DNA of 64,000 bases from positions 1,649,501 through 1,713,500 of the forward strand of contig NZ_CP076361.1 of NCBI RefSeq assembly GCF_018798885.1, in the 5' to 3' direction. Shown in pieces: positions 38,123 through 47,921 of the stretch. Below the pieces are notes generated by a model that was not told the origin of the DNA, did not search any database, and saw nothing but the letters and a program-made list of their open reading frames with translations. A program made the position numbers and the translations under genes. This DNA comes from Gemmobacter fulvus. Its GTDB lineage: Bacteria; Pseudomonadota; Alphaproteobacteria; Rhodobacterales; Rhodobacteraceae. Every line of letters starts with the position of its first letter. The stretch's first letter is position 1.

Positions 38123-39721
38123 TCAGCGATTGCCGCGGATCATGTCAGCCGCCCTTTCCGCAATCATGATCGTCGGCGCATTGGTGTTCGATCCGACAAG
38201 GCTGGGCATGACAGAGCTGTCGCACAGGCGCAGCCCATCCACCCCATGCACCCGCAGTTGCGGATCGACCACCGCCATCGCATCCCGCCCCATCTTGCAG
38301 GTGCAGGTCGGATGATACGAGGTGCGGCCATATTGCCGGGCATAGGCTTCATAATCGGCCTGCGTGCGCACCGAGGCATCGGGAAAGCGCAGTGTGCGGA
38401 TGTATTTCTGCAAGGCGGGCTGGCTGAAAATCTCGCGGCTGATCTTCACGCCCTCCACCGAGCAGCGCCGATCATCGGGGTGGGACAGGAAGTTCGGGTC
38501 CACCACCGGCTGCGCCCGTGGATCGGCCGACCGCAGCGTCACCGAGCCCCGCGATTTGGGCCGCAATGTATAGGAGTTGAGCGTGATCCCCGAAGACCCT
38601 TTCGGCACGCTGGGCACCCCCGCCTCGGCCCCGGCCCCGGCCAGAAAGTGGAATTGCAGATCCGGGCAGGGCTGGCTGCGATCCGCATACCAGAAGGCCC
38701 CGCCCTCCACCACGTTGGACGTGACCGGCCCTGCATTGAACAACGCATATTGCAGCCCGGCCCACAGCATCCAGTGCGGTTTGTTGTATTTGTCCAGACT
38801 GTCATGCCCGGTCAGTTCGGCCACGATATCAATGCCGAAATGGTCCTGCAGGTTCTGGCCCACGCCCGGCAGATCCTGCACCACCTCAAGCCCGTGGCTG
38901 CGCAGATGATCCGCCGGACCGATGCCGGACAATTGCAAAAGCTTGGGCGTGCCGATGGCGCCCGAGGTGACGATGACCTCACACTCTGCCTGCACCCGGT
39001 GCGGCGTGGCACCGATGGCATAATCCACCCCGGTTGCGCGCCGCCCCTCGAACACCACACGCAACACCAGCGCCCCGGTGATCAGCGTCAGGTTCGGGCG
39101 TTTCAGCGCGGGGCGCAGATAACCCACCGCTGCCGAACAGCGCCGGTTGCGCAGGGTGGTGGTCTGATAAGGGCCGGCCCCGTCCTGAACCGGGCCGTTG
39201 AAATCGGGGTTATAGGGCATCCCGATCTGCTGGCAGCTTTGCACGAAGGCGCGGGTCAGCGGCTGCGGGGCGGGGATGTTCGATACGCCCAGCGGGCCTT
39301 CGGTGCCATGCCATTCCCCCGCCAGCGTGGTATTGCCTTCAGAGCGCAAAAAGTAGCGCTGCACCTCGGCAAAGCTCCAGCCCTCTGCGCCCTCTTCAAC
39401 CCAGCGGTCATAATCCGACGGATGGCCACGGGTGAAAATCTCGGCATTGATCGACGAGCCGCCGCCCAGAACCCTGGCCTGCGCATAGGGAATTTCGCGG
39501 TTGTTGGCGTGGCGCTGCGGGGCGGTGGTCAAGCCCCAGGTCATCGGACCGGTGGTCATCTTGGCAAAGCCGACCGGCATATGGATCAGCGGATGGGTAT
39601 CGCGCCCGCCCGCCTCGATCAGGCAGACCCGGGTGGCGGGATCTTCCGACAACCGCGCCGCCAGAACGCAGCCAGCCGACCCGCCGCCCACGATCACATA
39701 ATCAAACGCCGCTGCCATCAT
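38123..39721 (-). CDS. GMC-family FAD oxidoreductase (choline dehydrogenase-like)
   Basis: A 532-residue flavoprotein. The N-terminal ADP-binding fold is [12 protein letters not shown], the FAD attachment region L-G-G-G-S-S-I-N, and the C-terminal catalytic block [11 protein letters not shown] with N-x-N-A-P-T. There is no signal peptide. It oxidises a primary or secondary alcohol to the aldehyde or ketone. It is close to the choline/alcohol dehydrogenase group, but choline is unlikely without bet genes. It is the last gene of the ABC operon, 25 nt after the aldehyde dehydrogenase, which would take its product. Confidence 0.9.
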   Translation of the reverse strand: MMAAAFDYVIVGGGSAGCVLAARLSEDPATRVCLIEAGGRDTHPLIHMPVGFAKMTTGPMTWGLTTAPQRHANNREIPYAQARVLGGGSSINAEIFTRGHPSDYDRWVEEGAEGWSFAEVQRYFLRSEGNTTLAGEWHGTEGPLGVSNIPAPQPLTRAFVQSCQQIGMPYNPDFNGPVQDGAGPYQTTTLRNRRCSAAVGYLRPALKRPNLTLITGALVLRVVFEGRRATGVDYAIGATPHRVQAECEVIVTSGAIGTPKLLQLSGIGPADHLRSHGLEVVQDLPGVGQNLQDHFGIDIVAELTGHDSLDKYNKPHWMLWAGLQYALFNAGPVTSNVVEGGAFWYADRSQPCPDLQFHFLAGAGAEAGVPSVPKGSSGITLNSYTLRPKSRGSVTLRSADPRAQPVVDPNFLSHPDDRRCSVEGVKISREIFSQPALQKYIRTLRFPDASVRTQADYEAYARQYGRTSYHPTCTCKMGRDAMAVVDPQLRVHGVDGLRLCDSSVMPSLVGSNTNAPTIMIAERAADMIRGNR

Positions 39722-39746
39722 ACGATCCCCCCTTCCGCAAGCCCGG

Positions 39747-41237
39747 TCATCCTGTGACCCAATGCGCGCGTTTGCCAAGCTCGACATGCACGGATTTCGT
39801 CTGGGTATATTCCTCCACACCCGACATTCCGGCCTCGCGGCCCCATCCCGATTGCCTGAACCCGCCCAGCGGAATCTCCGGCCCGCCCGCCATGATGGTA
39901 TTGACCCAGAACCGCCCGGCCCGCACCCGCCGGGTGACGGTCAACGCCTTGTCGATGTTCTTGGTCCAGACCGAGGCGGCCAGCCCATAGACCGTGTCAT
40001 TGGCCAGGGCGATAGCCTCTTCCACCGTGTCAAAGCGCAGCGAACACAGAACCGGGCCAAAGATCTCTTCGCGGGCAATCGCCATATCGGGCGTCACGCC
40101 CGCAAACAGCGTCGGCGCGATATACTGGCCGCGCCCCAGATCGACGGCTTGCCCCCCGGCAAGAAGCTGCGCGCCTTCGGCCGTGCCGCGCGCGATATAT
40201 CCCAGGATCGTGTCGTTTTGCGCCGCGGTGGTAATCGCCCCGACCTGCGTTGCCGCATCCAGAGGATCCCCCACCCGGATTCTGGCCATCTTTGCCGCCA
40301 CCAGCGCCTCGAACTCTGCCGCGACAGAGCGTTCCACGATCAACCGGCTGGAGGACACGCAGCACTGCCCGGTGTTGAAGCTGATGCCGAACGCAGCACC
40401 ATCGGCCGCATCTTCAAGGTCGCTGTCGGCAAAGACGATGATCGGATTCTTGCCGCCCAGCTCCAACCCCAGCTTCTTGAAATTGCTGTCCGCCGCCGCG
40501 TGAACGCAAGACCGGCCCACCGCCGTGGAGCCGGTAAAAGACAGCATGTCAACATCCGGGTGTTCGGTCAGCGCCTGCCCGATGCTGCGCCCCGATCCGG
40601 TGATGACGTTGTAAACCCCATTGGGCAGCCCGGCTTCGGCCAGAACCTCGGCCAGAAGCAGCGTCGTGGCGCTGGTGACCTCCGACGGTTTCACCACCAT
40701 GGTGCAGCCGCTGGCCAGAATGAACGGCACCCGTTCACACAGGATCAGGAACGGGAAGTTCCACGGGGTGATCAGCCCCACCACCCCCACAGGTTCGCGC
40801 AGCACCATGCCGAACAGGGAATCGCCCAGATTGTTGAAACTGTCGCCATGCAGCAGCCGCGCCGCCCCGGCGCCCACCTCGAAACAGGCAATGCAATGGT
40901 CGATCTCGCCGCGCGCCTGACTGATGGGTTTGCCGTTTTCCAGCACCTCCCAATAGGCGATCTCATCGCGGCGGCGGCGCAGGATGTCGGCGGCGCGCAG
41001 CAGCACCGCCCCACGCGCCGCGCCGGACAGCCCGGCCCAGCGCCGGTCCTCAAAGGCGCGGCGGGCGGCGACCACCGCCGCCTCCAGATCGGCAACCGTG
41101 CATTTCGGAATACGGCTGACCGGCACGCCATGGGCAGGCGAGGCCCGCTCGAACAGAGGGCGCCCACCATGAAACGCGCCATCGAGATAAAAGCCGAACT
41201 CGCGCGGGCTGTGCGGAAGGGAAAGCAGGGTCGTCAT
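39747..41237 (-). CDS. Aldehyde dehydrogenase
   Basis: A 496-residue ALDH-superfamily enzyme with Glu259 in L-E-L-G-G-K and the nucleophile Cys293 in N-T-G-Q-C-C. I-T-P-W-N-F-P and F-T-G-S-T form the NAD site. It is similar in type to betaine-aldehyde/aliphatic aldehyde dehydrogenases. The ATG at 41237 has GGAGG 7 nt upstream; the in-frame extension of 24 codons is not conserved in character. In the operon it follows the zinc alcohol dehydrogenase and precedes the GMC enzyme, giving a full alcohol-aldehyde-acid set. Confidence 0.92.
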   Translation of the reverse strand: MTTLLSLPHSPREFGFYLDGAFHGGRPLFERASPAHGVPVSRIPKCTVADLEAAVVAARRAFEDRRWAGLSGAARGAVLLRAADILRRRRDEIAYWEVLENGKPISQARGEIDHCIACFEVGAGAARLLHGDSFNNLGDSLFGMVLREPVGVVGLITPWNFPFLILCERVPFILASGCTMVVKPSEVTSATTLLLAEVLAEAGLPNGVYNVITGSGRSIGQALTEHPDVDMLSFTGSTAVGRSCVHAAADSNFKKLGLELGGKNPIIVFADSDLEDAADGAAFGISFNTGQCCVSSSRLIVERSVAAEFEALVAAKMARIRVGDPLDAATQVGAITTAAQNDTILGYIARGTAEGAQLLAGGQAVDLGRGQYIAPTLFAGVTPDMAIAREEIFGPVLCSLRFDTVEEAIALANDTVYGLAASVWTKNIDKALTVTRRVRAGRFWVNTIMAGGPEIPLGGFRQSGWGREAGMSGVEEYTQTKSVHVELGKRAHWVTG

Positions 41238-41317
41238 CTGGGCCTCCGCCCGGTCTAGGGCAGTTGAAAGGTGTGAGGGAAAGGCAGACGCCGCAGCGCC
41301 CGCACGCATTGGCCGGA

Positions 41318-42349
41318 TCAGACCAGAAGGATCTGGGTTTTCAGATCGGCGGGACGGCTGGACAGGGATTCAAACGCCTCCTGGATCCGGCCGAGCGGGA
41401 AACTCGCCCCGGTAAAGGCCCCGGTCTGAAAGCGGCCATGCGCCAGCAGGGTCAGCGCATCCTGCATATCCTCGCCCATCCCGGCGACCGATCCTTTCAG
41501 GCTCGTCTCCTCCAGCACGGTGCGCAGGATGTTGACAGGCACCGCCTCGCCAGGTCCGGTCAGGCCAAAGAACGCCACATGGCCGCCCTTGCGGATCAGT
41601 TCGAACGCCTGCGCGTAAAGATGGGCATTGCCGACGCTTTCGATCACCAGATCCGCGCCACGCCCGCCGGTCATGGCCAGAACCTGCGCCTTTAGCGCCG
41701 CGGGATCCGAGATCGCCGCATCCGCGCCAGTGGCCAGCGCCATGCGGCAACGATCCTCTGACAGATCGGCCACAATGATCGGGGCCGCCCCGACAAGGCG
41801 CATCATCTGCACATGCAGATTGCCCACCGGCCCGGCCCCGAACACCACCACCGATTGCCCGAACCCGGCGCGGGCCTTGCGCGCCGCGCGCACCACGCAG
41901 GCGACGGGTTCCGTCAGCGCCAGCACCGCATCGGGCACATCCTGCGGCGCTTCGATCACCAGACGGGCGGGAAGCGCCACATATTCGGCAAAGGCCCCGT
42001 CGCGTCCGATACCAACCTGCGTCATCGCCGGGCAGTTCAGCACCTCGTTGCGGCGGCACCAGTAGCAGCTGCCGCAACCGATGTTGATATCGGCCACCAC
42101 CCGCGCACCCGGCGCAACCGAGGTGACATTGGCCCCGACTGCCGCCACGGTGCCACAGAATTCATGGCCGGGGATCAGCGGCAGGCGATCCGCCGCATAA
42201 TGGCCGTTGAACATATGCACATCCGTGCCACAGATCCCGGTGCGCGCCACCCGGATCAGCGCATCCTCCGGCCCGATTGCGGGCAGATCCACCTCGCGCA
42301 GCGCAAACTGCCGGGGCGCCACCAGAACCGCCGCCTGCATCTTCTGCAT
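41318..42349 (-). CDS. Zinc-dependent alcohol dehydrogenase (MDR family)
   Basis: A 343-residue medium-chain dehydrogenase. The catalytic-zinc site is C-G-T-D-V-H plus G-H-E, the structural zinc site is the four-Cys lobe G-C-G-S-C-Y-W-C...C, and the Rossmann loop is G-A-G-P-V-G. Sugar/polyol and threonine dehydrogenases share this layout, so a sugar alcohol is a reasonable substrate. Two starts compete: 42349 with an AGGGA site (used here) and 42364, which overlaps the permease stop by 4 nt. It is co-transcribed with the ABC importer. Confidence 0.9.
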   Translation of the reverse strand: MQKMQAAVLVAPRQFALREVDLPAIGPEDALIRVARTGICGTDVHMFNGHYAADRLPLIPGHEFCGTVAAVGANVTSVAPGARVVADINIGCGSCYWCRRNEVLNCPAMTQVGIGRDGAFAEYVALPARLVIEAPQDVPDAVLALTEPVACVVRAARKARAGFGQSVVVFGAGPVGNLHVQMMRLVGAAPIIVADLSEDRCRMALATGADAAISDPAALKAQVLAMTGGRGADLVIESVGNAHLYAQAFELIRKGGHVAFFGLTGPGEAVPVNILRTVLEETSLKGSVAGMGEDMQDALTLLAHGRFQTGAFTGASFPLGRIQEAFESLSSRPADLKTQILLV

Positions 42350-42360
42350 GGCCCGTCCCT

Positions 42361-43302
42361 TCATTTCACAGTGCGCAGTTTGGCGCGGTCAATCGTCAGG
42401 GCGATGGCGGCGATCAGCACGATTCCGAACACCATCTGCTGTTGCGTCGCGTCGATCTCGAAATACAGCATCGAGGCGCGGATCACTGCCACGATCAGGG
42501 TGCCGATCAGCGTGTTCAGCACACCGCCCACCCCGCCCGTCAGCGGCGTGCCACCGACCAGCACCGCCACGATGGCCGGCAGCAGAAACCCGTTCGCAAT
42601 CGTCGGGGCCCCGCCCGAAAGCTTGACCGCGAACAGCAGGCCCGCAACCGCCGCCAAAGCCCCGGAAATGGCAAAGGCGAGGATCTTGTAGCGCGCCACG
42701 TTCAACCCCGAGGCCGCCGCCGCCTGTTCGCCCGCGCCCACCGCCTTCAGCGCCCGGCCAAGCGTGGTGCGGCGTTCGATGAACAGGCACAGCGCCAGCA
42801 GCAGCGCCGCGATGAACAGCTCGTTCGGGATGCTGCCGGTATGGCCGATCATCCAGCCGAATGTCTCGTTGCGCTGCGCCGCATCCATGTTCAGCGCCCG
42901 CTGCCCCGACAGCAACTGCGCCACCGAAAAGGCGATGCCACCGACGGCGAGCGTGGAGATGAACGACGGCACCAGCAGCTTTGTAGTGACATAGCCCGAC
43001 ACCATGCCCAGCACGAACCCCGCGCCGATGCACAGCACCGCAACCCCGGCCCCGAGCGAGGCGAGATAGATCGAGGCGATGACCGTGACCATATTCGCCA
43101 TGGATTGCGCCGACAGGTCGATCCCGCCGATATAGATGGCGAAGGTCAGACCCAGCGCCATGATGAACAGCGGCACGATATCGCCCGCAAGGCTCATCAG
43201 ATTGGCGGGTTTCAGAAACCCCGGATCGGTGATGCCCACGATGGTGACCAGCACCAGCAGGGTGATCCAGGGCAAATGCGGTTTAAGACGCTGAAAATCC
43301 AT
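42361..43302 (-). CDS. Sugar ABC transporter permease (RbsC type)
   Basis: A 313-residue integral membrane protein with about 8-10 hydrophobic segments. It has the family features G-G-I-D-L-S near residue 60 and the cytoplasmic coupling region R-R-T-T-L-G-R-A-L-K-A-V-G. It is one of two homologous permeases in this operon, so the importer is probably a heterodimer. It imports the sugar or polyol delivered by the periplasmic binding protein. It starts 8 nt after the ATPase gene. Confidence 0.93.
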   Translation of the reverse strand: MDFQRLKPHLPWITLLVLVTIVGITDPGFLKPANLMSLAGDIVPLFIMALGLTFAIYIGGIDLSAQSMANMVTVIASIYLASLGAGVAVLCIGAGFVLGMVSGYVTTKLLVPSFISTLAVGGIAFSVAQLLSGQRALNMDAAQRNETFGWMIGHTGSIPNELFIAALLLALCLFIERRTTLGRALKAVGAGEQAAAASGLNVARYKILAFAISGALAAVAGLLFAVKLSGGAPTIANGFLLPAIVAVLVGGTPLTGGVGGVLNTLIGTLIVAVIRASMLYFEIDATQQQMVFGIVLIAAIALTIDRAKLRTVK

Positions 43303-43310
43303 GTCCTGCC

Positions 43311-44816
43311 TCAGATCATGTAATGCAAAAGATCGTAGAGTGTCGGCTTTGCCCCGGGCACGCAGTCGAACCGCTGCCGGATCTCGCCGTCTTTCACCAC
43401 GATGATGCTGTGTGACAGGCCGATCGCCTCTTCCAGCGTGTCGGCCACCAGAACGATGCCCACACCCGCCGCGCTCATGTCGCGGATCATGTCATAGACA
43501 TCTTCCTTCGCGCCGATATCCAGACCGCGCGTCGGATGATCCAGCAGCATGATGTCCGATCCACCCGAGCGCCACTTGGCCAGCACCACCTTCTGCTGAT
43601 TGCCGCCCGACAGATTGCCGCAATCGGCAAATTCGGAATGCGCCTTGATCGACAGCTTGCGGATCCAGTCACGCGCCAGCGCCCGTTCGCCCGCAATGCG
43701 CAGCACGCCCGCCGTCGCATGTTTGCCCATCTGCGACAGGGTCATGTTTTCATAGACATTCATCCCGGCAACGATGCCCTCCACCTTGCGTTCGCGCGGC
43801 ACATACCCCACGCCCAGCGCAACGGCAGTCTGCGGTGAAAAGCGCCGGATCACCTGCCCTTTCAGCGCCACCTCGCCCGAGGTCGGCGTCAGCATGCCAT
43901 AAAGGGTGCGCAAGATCGCCTCGCGCCCCGACCCTTCGGTGCCGACCAGGCACAACACCTCGCCGGGATGCAGCGCCAGCGAAATGTCGCGGATGCGCCC
44001 TGGCAGGCTGACACCCGTCAAGGTGGCCAGCGTGCGGCCCGCATCATAGGGCAGCTGCCGGTGTTCGCGGTAATATTCCTTGTCGACGTTGCGCCCCACC
44101 ATCTTGTGCTGGATCGCCTCGACCTGTGCCGCCCCCCGCTGCACCACATCCACCACCTGCCCGTCCTTCATCACATAGATGCGGTCGGACAGGTCCATCA
44201 CCTCGTCCATGCGATGCGACACGAAGATGAAGGAGGCACGCGAGGTCAGCTCCCGCACCAGCTTGAACAGAAGCTGCACCTCTTCCTTGCTCAGCACCGA
44301 GGTCGGCTCGTCCAGCAGGATGACCAGATCGCCCTCCACCCGCTCCTCCAGTGTCAGCACCTTGGCCAGTTCGACCAGTTGCCGCTGCGCGAAGGACAAA
44401 TGCGAGGTGACGGTGGCCGGATCTATGTCCAGCTTGACCTTGGCAAGCTGCGCCCGCGCGGCGGTGGCCATCGCCGCCCAGTTGATCACGCCAAAGCGCA
44501 CGAACTGCTGCTCGTAACCCAGAAAGATGTTTTCCATCACGGTCAGGTTGGCAATCAGCGACTGCTCCTGAAACACCATGCCGATGCCCTTTTCCATCGC
44601 CTGCCGCGGGTTGGAAAAGCGGACGGTCTTGCCGTCAATCTGGATCTGGCCGCCATCGGGTTGATAGGCGCCATAGATCACCTTCATCAGCGTGGATTTT
44701 CCCGCGCCGTTTTCGCCCACCAGACCCACGATCTCGCCACGCTTGATGTGGAAATCCACGGCCTTGAGCGCATGGACGCCGGGGAATTTCTTGTCGACGG
44801 CTTTCAGTTCATACAT
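43311..44816 (-). CDS. Sugar ABC transporter ATP-binding protein (RbsA type, duplicated)
   Basis: A 501-residue ATPase with two nucleotide-binding domains. The first has the full Walker A G-E-N-G-A-G-K-S-T and signature L-S-F-A-Q-R-Q. The second has a degenerate Walker A (G-T-E-G-S-G-R-E) but a normal L-S-G-G-N-Q-Q-K signature. This asymmetry is usual for the RbsA/MglA/XylG carbohydrate class. It energises import through the two RbsC-type permeases flanking it. It lies 10 nt after the upstream permease. Confidence 0.95.
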   Translation of the reverse strand: MYELKAVDKKFPGVHALKAVDFHIKRGEIVGLVGENGAGKSTLMKVIYGAYQPDGGQIQIDGKTVRFSNPRQAMEKGIGMVFQEQSLIANLTVMENIFLGYEQQFVRFGVINWAAMATAARAQLAKVKLDIDPATVTSHLSFAQRQLVELAKVLTLEERVEGDLVILLDEPTSVLSKEEVQLLFKLVRELTSRASFIFVSHRMDEVMDLSDRIYVMKDGQVVDVVQRGAAQVEAIQHKMVGRNVDKEYYREHRQLPYDAGRTLATLTGVSLPGRIRDISLALHPGEVLCLVGTEGSGREAILRTLYGMLTPTSGEVALKGQVIRRFSPQTAVALGVGYVPRERKVEGIVAGMNVYENMTLSQMGKHATAGVLRIAGERALARDWIRKLSIKAHSEFADCGNLSGGNQQKVVLAKWRSGGSDIMLLDHPTRGLDIGAKEDVYDMIRDMSAAGVGIVLVADTLEEAIGLSHSIIVVKDGEIRQRFDCVPGAKPTLYDLLHYMI

Positions 44817-44826
44817 CTCCGTCCCC

Positions 44827-45792
44827 TCACTTCACCACCGAGACAGCCCGGCGGTCGGTTGACAGCACCACAGCCACGATCACCAGCAGGCCCAGCACGC
44901 CGTCTTGCAGGAAATCCGGCAGGCCGATCACCACCATGCCATTGTTGATCACGCCGACGATCAGCACCCCGACCAGCGCGTTCCACACGCCGCCGATGCC
45001 GCCCCACAGGGCCACGCCGCCGACCACGACCGAGGTGATCGACACGAACATGAAGTTTGCCCCCGTCACCGATTCCGCCTGACCGATGCGGCCCACGACA
45101 AGGATCGCTGCGATGGCATAGAACACCCCGGCCAGCGCAAAGCCGGTGACCCGGACCCGCTTCACATTCAGACCCGAAGCATGGGCCAGATCTTCGCCAC
45201 CGCCCACGGCATAGAAGTTGCGCCCCAATGTGGTGTGCGACTGAATGAACCAGGCCAGCAGCAGGAACGCCACTGCCACATAGACCATGATCGGAAAGCC
45301 CAGCCAGCGCACCGTCAGCAGGCCCCGGAAGGCGGGATCGCTGATCTTAACGATGTCACCGCCGGTCAGCAGGATCGCCGCCCCGGTGCCGACAAAGCCC
45401 ATCGCAAGGCTCGCCATGAACGAAGGGATGCGCAGCTTCACATGGATCAGGCCGTTCAGCAGGCCGATCAGCCCGCCGACCAGCAGCACCAGCGGCATGG
45501 CAAGCCAACCCATATCGCCCAGCGCGCCACCGAATTTGACGAAGGCAAAGGAAAAGATCACGGCCGTCAGCGAGATCACCCCCTCCATCGACAGGTCGAT
45601 GGACCCCATGATGATGATGAATGTCACCCCCACCGCGACCATCAGCGCCGGGGCCGAGGCGATGGCGATGCGGGCAAAGTTGCGGACCGAAAAGAAGGTC
45701 GGGTTCAGCAGGGTGAAAAAGATCACCAGCGCCATCAGCACCAGAAGCGGTGCCCATTTGATCAAGGTTTCACGCGAGATGTTCCGCGTCAC
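44827..45792 (-). CDS. Sugar ABC transporter permease (RbsC type)
   Basis: A 321-residue permease with about 8-10 transmembrane segments and the motif G-S-I-D-L-S-M-E-G. A coupling loop S-H-T-T-L-G-R-N-F-Y-A-V-G-G is also present. It is the first of the two permeases and lies 72 nt downstream of the binding-protein gene, a common position for processing or partial attenuation between the abundant binding protein and the membrane parts. Confidence 0.93.
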   Translation of the reverse strand: MTRNISRETLIKWAPLLVLMALVIFFTLLNPTFFSVRNFARIAIASAPALMVAVGVTFIIIMGSIDLSMEGVISLTAVIFSFAFVKFGGALGDMGWLAMPLVLLVGGLIGLLNGLIHVKLRIPSFMASLAMGFVGTGAAILLTGGDIVKISDPAFRGLLTVRWLGFPIMVYVAVAFLLLAWFIQSHTTLGRNFYAVGGGEDLAHASGLNVKRVRVTGFALAGVFYAIAAILVVGRIGQAESVTGANFMFVSITSVVVGGVALWGGIGGVWNALVGVLIVGVINNGMVVIGLPDFLQDGVLGLLVIVAVVLSTDRRAVSVVK

Positions 45793-45864
45793 GTCAGGCC
45801 CCCCTTTTTGCCCACATGGCCGTGCATGGCGCGGCGACCCCGGACGGGCCGCCGCAAGCTTGCA

Positions 45865-46977
45865 TCATTTGTATTGAATCTGCCCGTTCGACGGGCCCCA
45901 GAAGTCGGTCCAGTCATAGCTGGGCACCGCATCCTGGAACTTGGCCTTGAACTCGGCAGCGTCCTTGGCGGTGACGAGGATGGTCGGGCCATAGAACTCC
46001 CGATGCTCCTGCGGCTCTTCCGAAGGTTTGAACGTGCCGATGGCCGCGTGATAGGCCAGCGCCGCCGAAATGCCGCCGCCCCAATGCGGGTTGGTGAACA
46101 CGGTCGCCAGCAGTTGCCCGTCCATCACCATCTGCACCGCTTCGGGGTTGCCGTCATAGGCGACGATCGGCATGCCCTCGATGCCTTCGGCGCGCAGCGC
46201 CTCGATCACGCCATAGGCGATGTTGTCATTGGCGCAATGCACACCTTTGATCCTGTCGCCATAGCGGGTCAGGAACGAGGCCATCAGCTCTGCGCCCTTC
46301 TGGGTATCCCAGTCGGCGGGCTGGGCATCCAGCAGTTCGATATTGGGGAAGTCCTTCAGCGCGTTCATCAGGCCGTTCAGACGTTCGACCGCCGGATTGT
46401 TCGCGCCGATACCGCCCAGATGCACGATCCCGCCTTCGCCGCCCATCGCCTCGAACAGGATCCGCGCGGTTTCTTCGGCGGGTTTCTCGTCGCTCCAGGT
46501 CATGTGGCTGACGTAATTGTCGCCGAAATCCCAGGGGTGCAGGTCATCCGTCTTGTTCCAGATGGTCGAGATATAGCCGCCCGCCGCCGCAACCGCCTCG
46601 ACCACCGGGCGGGCATTCGGACTGTCATTCGCATCGCAGGCAATGGCGCAATTGCCATTGTTCTTGGCCAGGAAGGCCTTGATATCCGCCAGAGATTTTT
46701 CCGACGATCCTTCGTTGATCAGGCTGACCAGAAAATCCTTCGGCTTGCCAAGCGATTCCACGAAGGCCTCGCCGCCAGACACGACCGAGTTCCAGTAGGC
46801 CGAGGCGCGGTCACGATAGCTCCAGGCCAGCGCCGGATCGGTCAGCGCGGCATGGGCCGCCCCGCGCCCGAATACGGCCGGCGCGGCCAGGGCGCCGACA
46901 CCCGCCGCGCTGGCCAGCAGGAAGTTGCGGCGGTTGATCGTTTCCCGCGCGATGAAGTCCTTGATGAATGTCGACAT
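45865..46977 (-). CDS. Sugar ABC transporter substrate-binding protein, Tat-type signal
   Basis: A 370-residue periplasmic binding protein of the ribose/galactose class (Peripla_BP_4). The N-terminus has I-N-R-R-N-F-L-L-A-S-A-A-G, a twin-arginine signal with cleavage near A-H-A-A (about residue 43). Folded-export targeting is unusual but not rare for such proteins. Later motifs are C-A-N-D-N-I-A and V-A-Y-D-G-N. The ATG at 46977 has GGAGG upstream. It is the first gene of a seven-gene operon (binding protein, permease, ATPase, permease, ADH, ALDH, GMC) with operator copy D upstream. Confidence 0.92.
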   Translation of the reverse strand: MSTFIKDFIARETINRRNFLLASAAGVGALAAPAVFGRGAAHAALTDPALAWSYRDRASAYWNSVVSGGEAFVESLGKPKDFLVSLINEGSSEKSLADIKAFLAKNNGNCAIACDANDSPNARPVVEAVAAAGGYISTIWNKTDDLHPWDFGDNYVSHMTWSDEKPAEETARILFEAMGGEGGIVHLGGIGANNPAVERLNGLMNALKDFPNIELLDAQPADWDTQKGAELMASFLTRYGDRIKGVHCANDNIAYGVIEALRAEGIEGMPIVAYDGNPEAVQMVMDGQLLATVFTNPHWGGGISAALAYHAAIGTFKPSEEPQEHREFYGPTILVTAKDAAEFKAKFQDAVPSYDWTDFWGPSNGQIQYK

Positions 46978-47088
46978 GGCTTTCCTCCCTTTACATGCAG
47001 GTTCGTTGCAGGTGGCCCGAAGGGCTGTACGCAGGGCCGGTTTCTCCGCGCCCCGTGCTTGCCACCGCACCACCTTCCACCCATTTAA

Positions 47089-47104
47089 TGCACTAACTGG
47101 TTAC
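47089..47104. promoter_or_regulatory. TetR-type operator copy D (ABC operon / tetR promoters)
   Basis: TGCACTAACTGGTTAC, sharing the ACTAACTGGTTA core with copy C, in the 272-bp gap between the divergent binding-protein gene and the TetR regulator gene. The position suits control of the transporter operon and autoregulation. Confidence 0.7.
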
Positions 47105-47237
47105 TTCTGTGCGCCCCCATGAGTCAAGAGATTTCCTGCGCCTCGTTTCACAATGGCAGGCCGATTGGACCGCAATGCGCTTTGACCTTGCCCCCCCGGA
47201 ACGGTTAAGAAGGGCCAGCGCCACGTCGCGCAGCTTT

Positions 47238-47242
47238 GGAGG
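47238..47242 (+). promoter_or_regulatory. Ribosome-binding site fixing a TTG start for the TetR gene
   Basis: GGAGG, 7 nt before TTG at 47250. No comparable site precedes the in-frame ATGs at 47109 or 47175, and the residues they would add lack family similarity. Confidence 0.65.
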
Positions 47243-47249
47243 ACAGGCC

Positions 47250-47915
47250 TTGACCGACGCCAGTGACGCGCCAGCACCCCCCGCGCCGAAACCGCGCATC
47301 CGCGACGCCGAAGCGACGCGCGCGCGCATCCTTGATGCCGCGAAGAAAGAGTTTGCAAAGAACGGTCTGGGCGGGGCCCGCGTCGATGTGATCGCGGAAA
47401 AGGCCAAGGCCAACAAGCGGATGATCTACCGCTATTTCAACAGCAAGGAGGGGCTGTTCCAGACCGTGCTGGAAGATGCCTATCTTGATATCCGCACCGC
47501 CGAACAGAAGCTCAATCTCGATCATCTGGAGCCGCGCGAGGCGCTGGAAAAGATGGTGCGCTTCACTTGGGATTATTACCTGAAGAACCCGGAATTCATC
47601 ACACTGGTGAACAGCGAAAACCTGCACCGCGCCAAACATCTGAAGAAATCAGAAGTCATCAAGGTGGCCAGCCGCAAGTTCGTCGACCGTATGTCGTCGC
47701 TGCTGAACCGGGGGGTCGCAGCAGGGGTGTTTCGCGCCGATATTGATCCGGTGCAACTGAACATCACCATTGCCGCCATCGGCTATTATTACCTGACCAA
47801 CCGCTTTACCGGCTCGATCATCTTTGACCGCGATCTGATGGCGAAAGAGGCGCTGGACGAACGGCTGCGGTTCAACATCGGCACGATCATGCGCATGGTC
47901 TGTGTGGCGCCCTGA
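47250..47915 (+). CDS. TetR/AcrR-family transcriptional regulator
   Basis: A 221-residue repressor-type protein, read from a TTG start with a good SD. After a Pro/Ala-rich lead, residues ~20-65 form the TetR helix-turn-helix (A-R-I-L-D-A-A, F-A-K-N-G-L-G-G-A-R-V-D-V-I-A, K-R-M-I-Y-R-Y-F-N-S-K-E). A ligand-binding/dimerisation domain with N-P-E-F-I-x-L-x-x-S-E-N follows. The recurring palindrome at 31998, 32099, 37158, 47089 and 49993 is the obvious candidate operator, including one at its own promoter. The ligand would be the substrate or a pathway intermediate. It converges on the GlcG-like gene. Confidence 0.9.
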   Translation: MTDASDAPAPPAPKPRIRDAEATRARILDAAKKEFAKNGLGGARVDVIAEKAKANKRMIYRYFNSKEGLFQTVLEDAYLDIRTAEQKLNLDHLEPREALEKMVRFTWDYYLKNPEFITLVNSENLHRAKHLKKSEVIKVASRKFVDRMSSLLNRGVAAGVFRADIDPVQLNITIAAIGYYYLTNRFTGSIIFDRDLMAKEALDERLRFNIGTIMRMVCVAP

Positions 47916-47921
47916 CGGGCA

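Noticed and set aside
38123-39721. Calling the GMC enzyme choline dehydrogenase (betA).
   Set aside because: There are no betB-, betI- or choline-transport neighbours. The importer is of the sugar class, and the GMC family covers many alcohols.
44905-47088. A 727-codon open frame on the plus strand.
   Set aside because: It is antisense to the ABC permease and binding-protein genes and is His/Gln/Arg-rich as expected from a GC-rich mirror frame, with no family motif.
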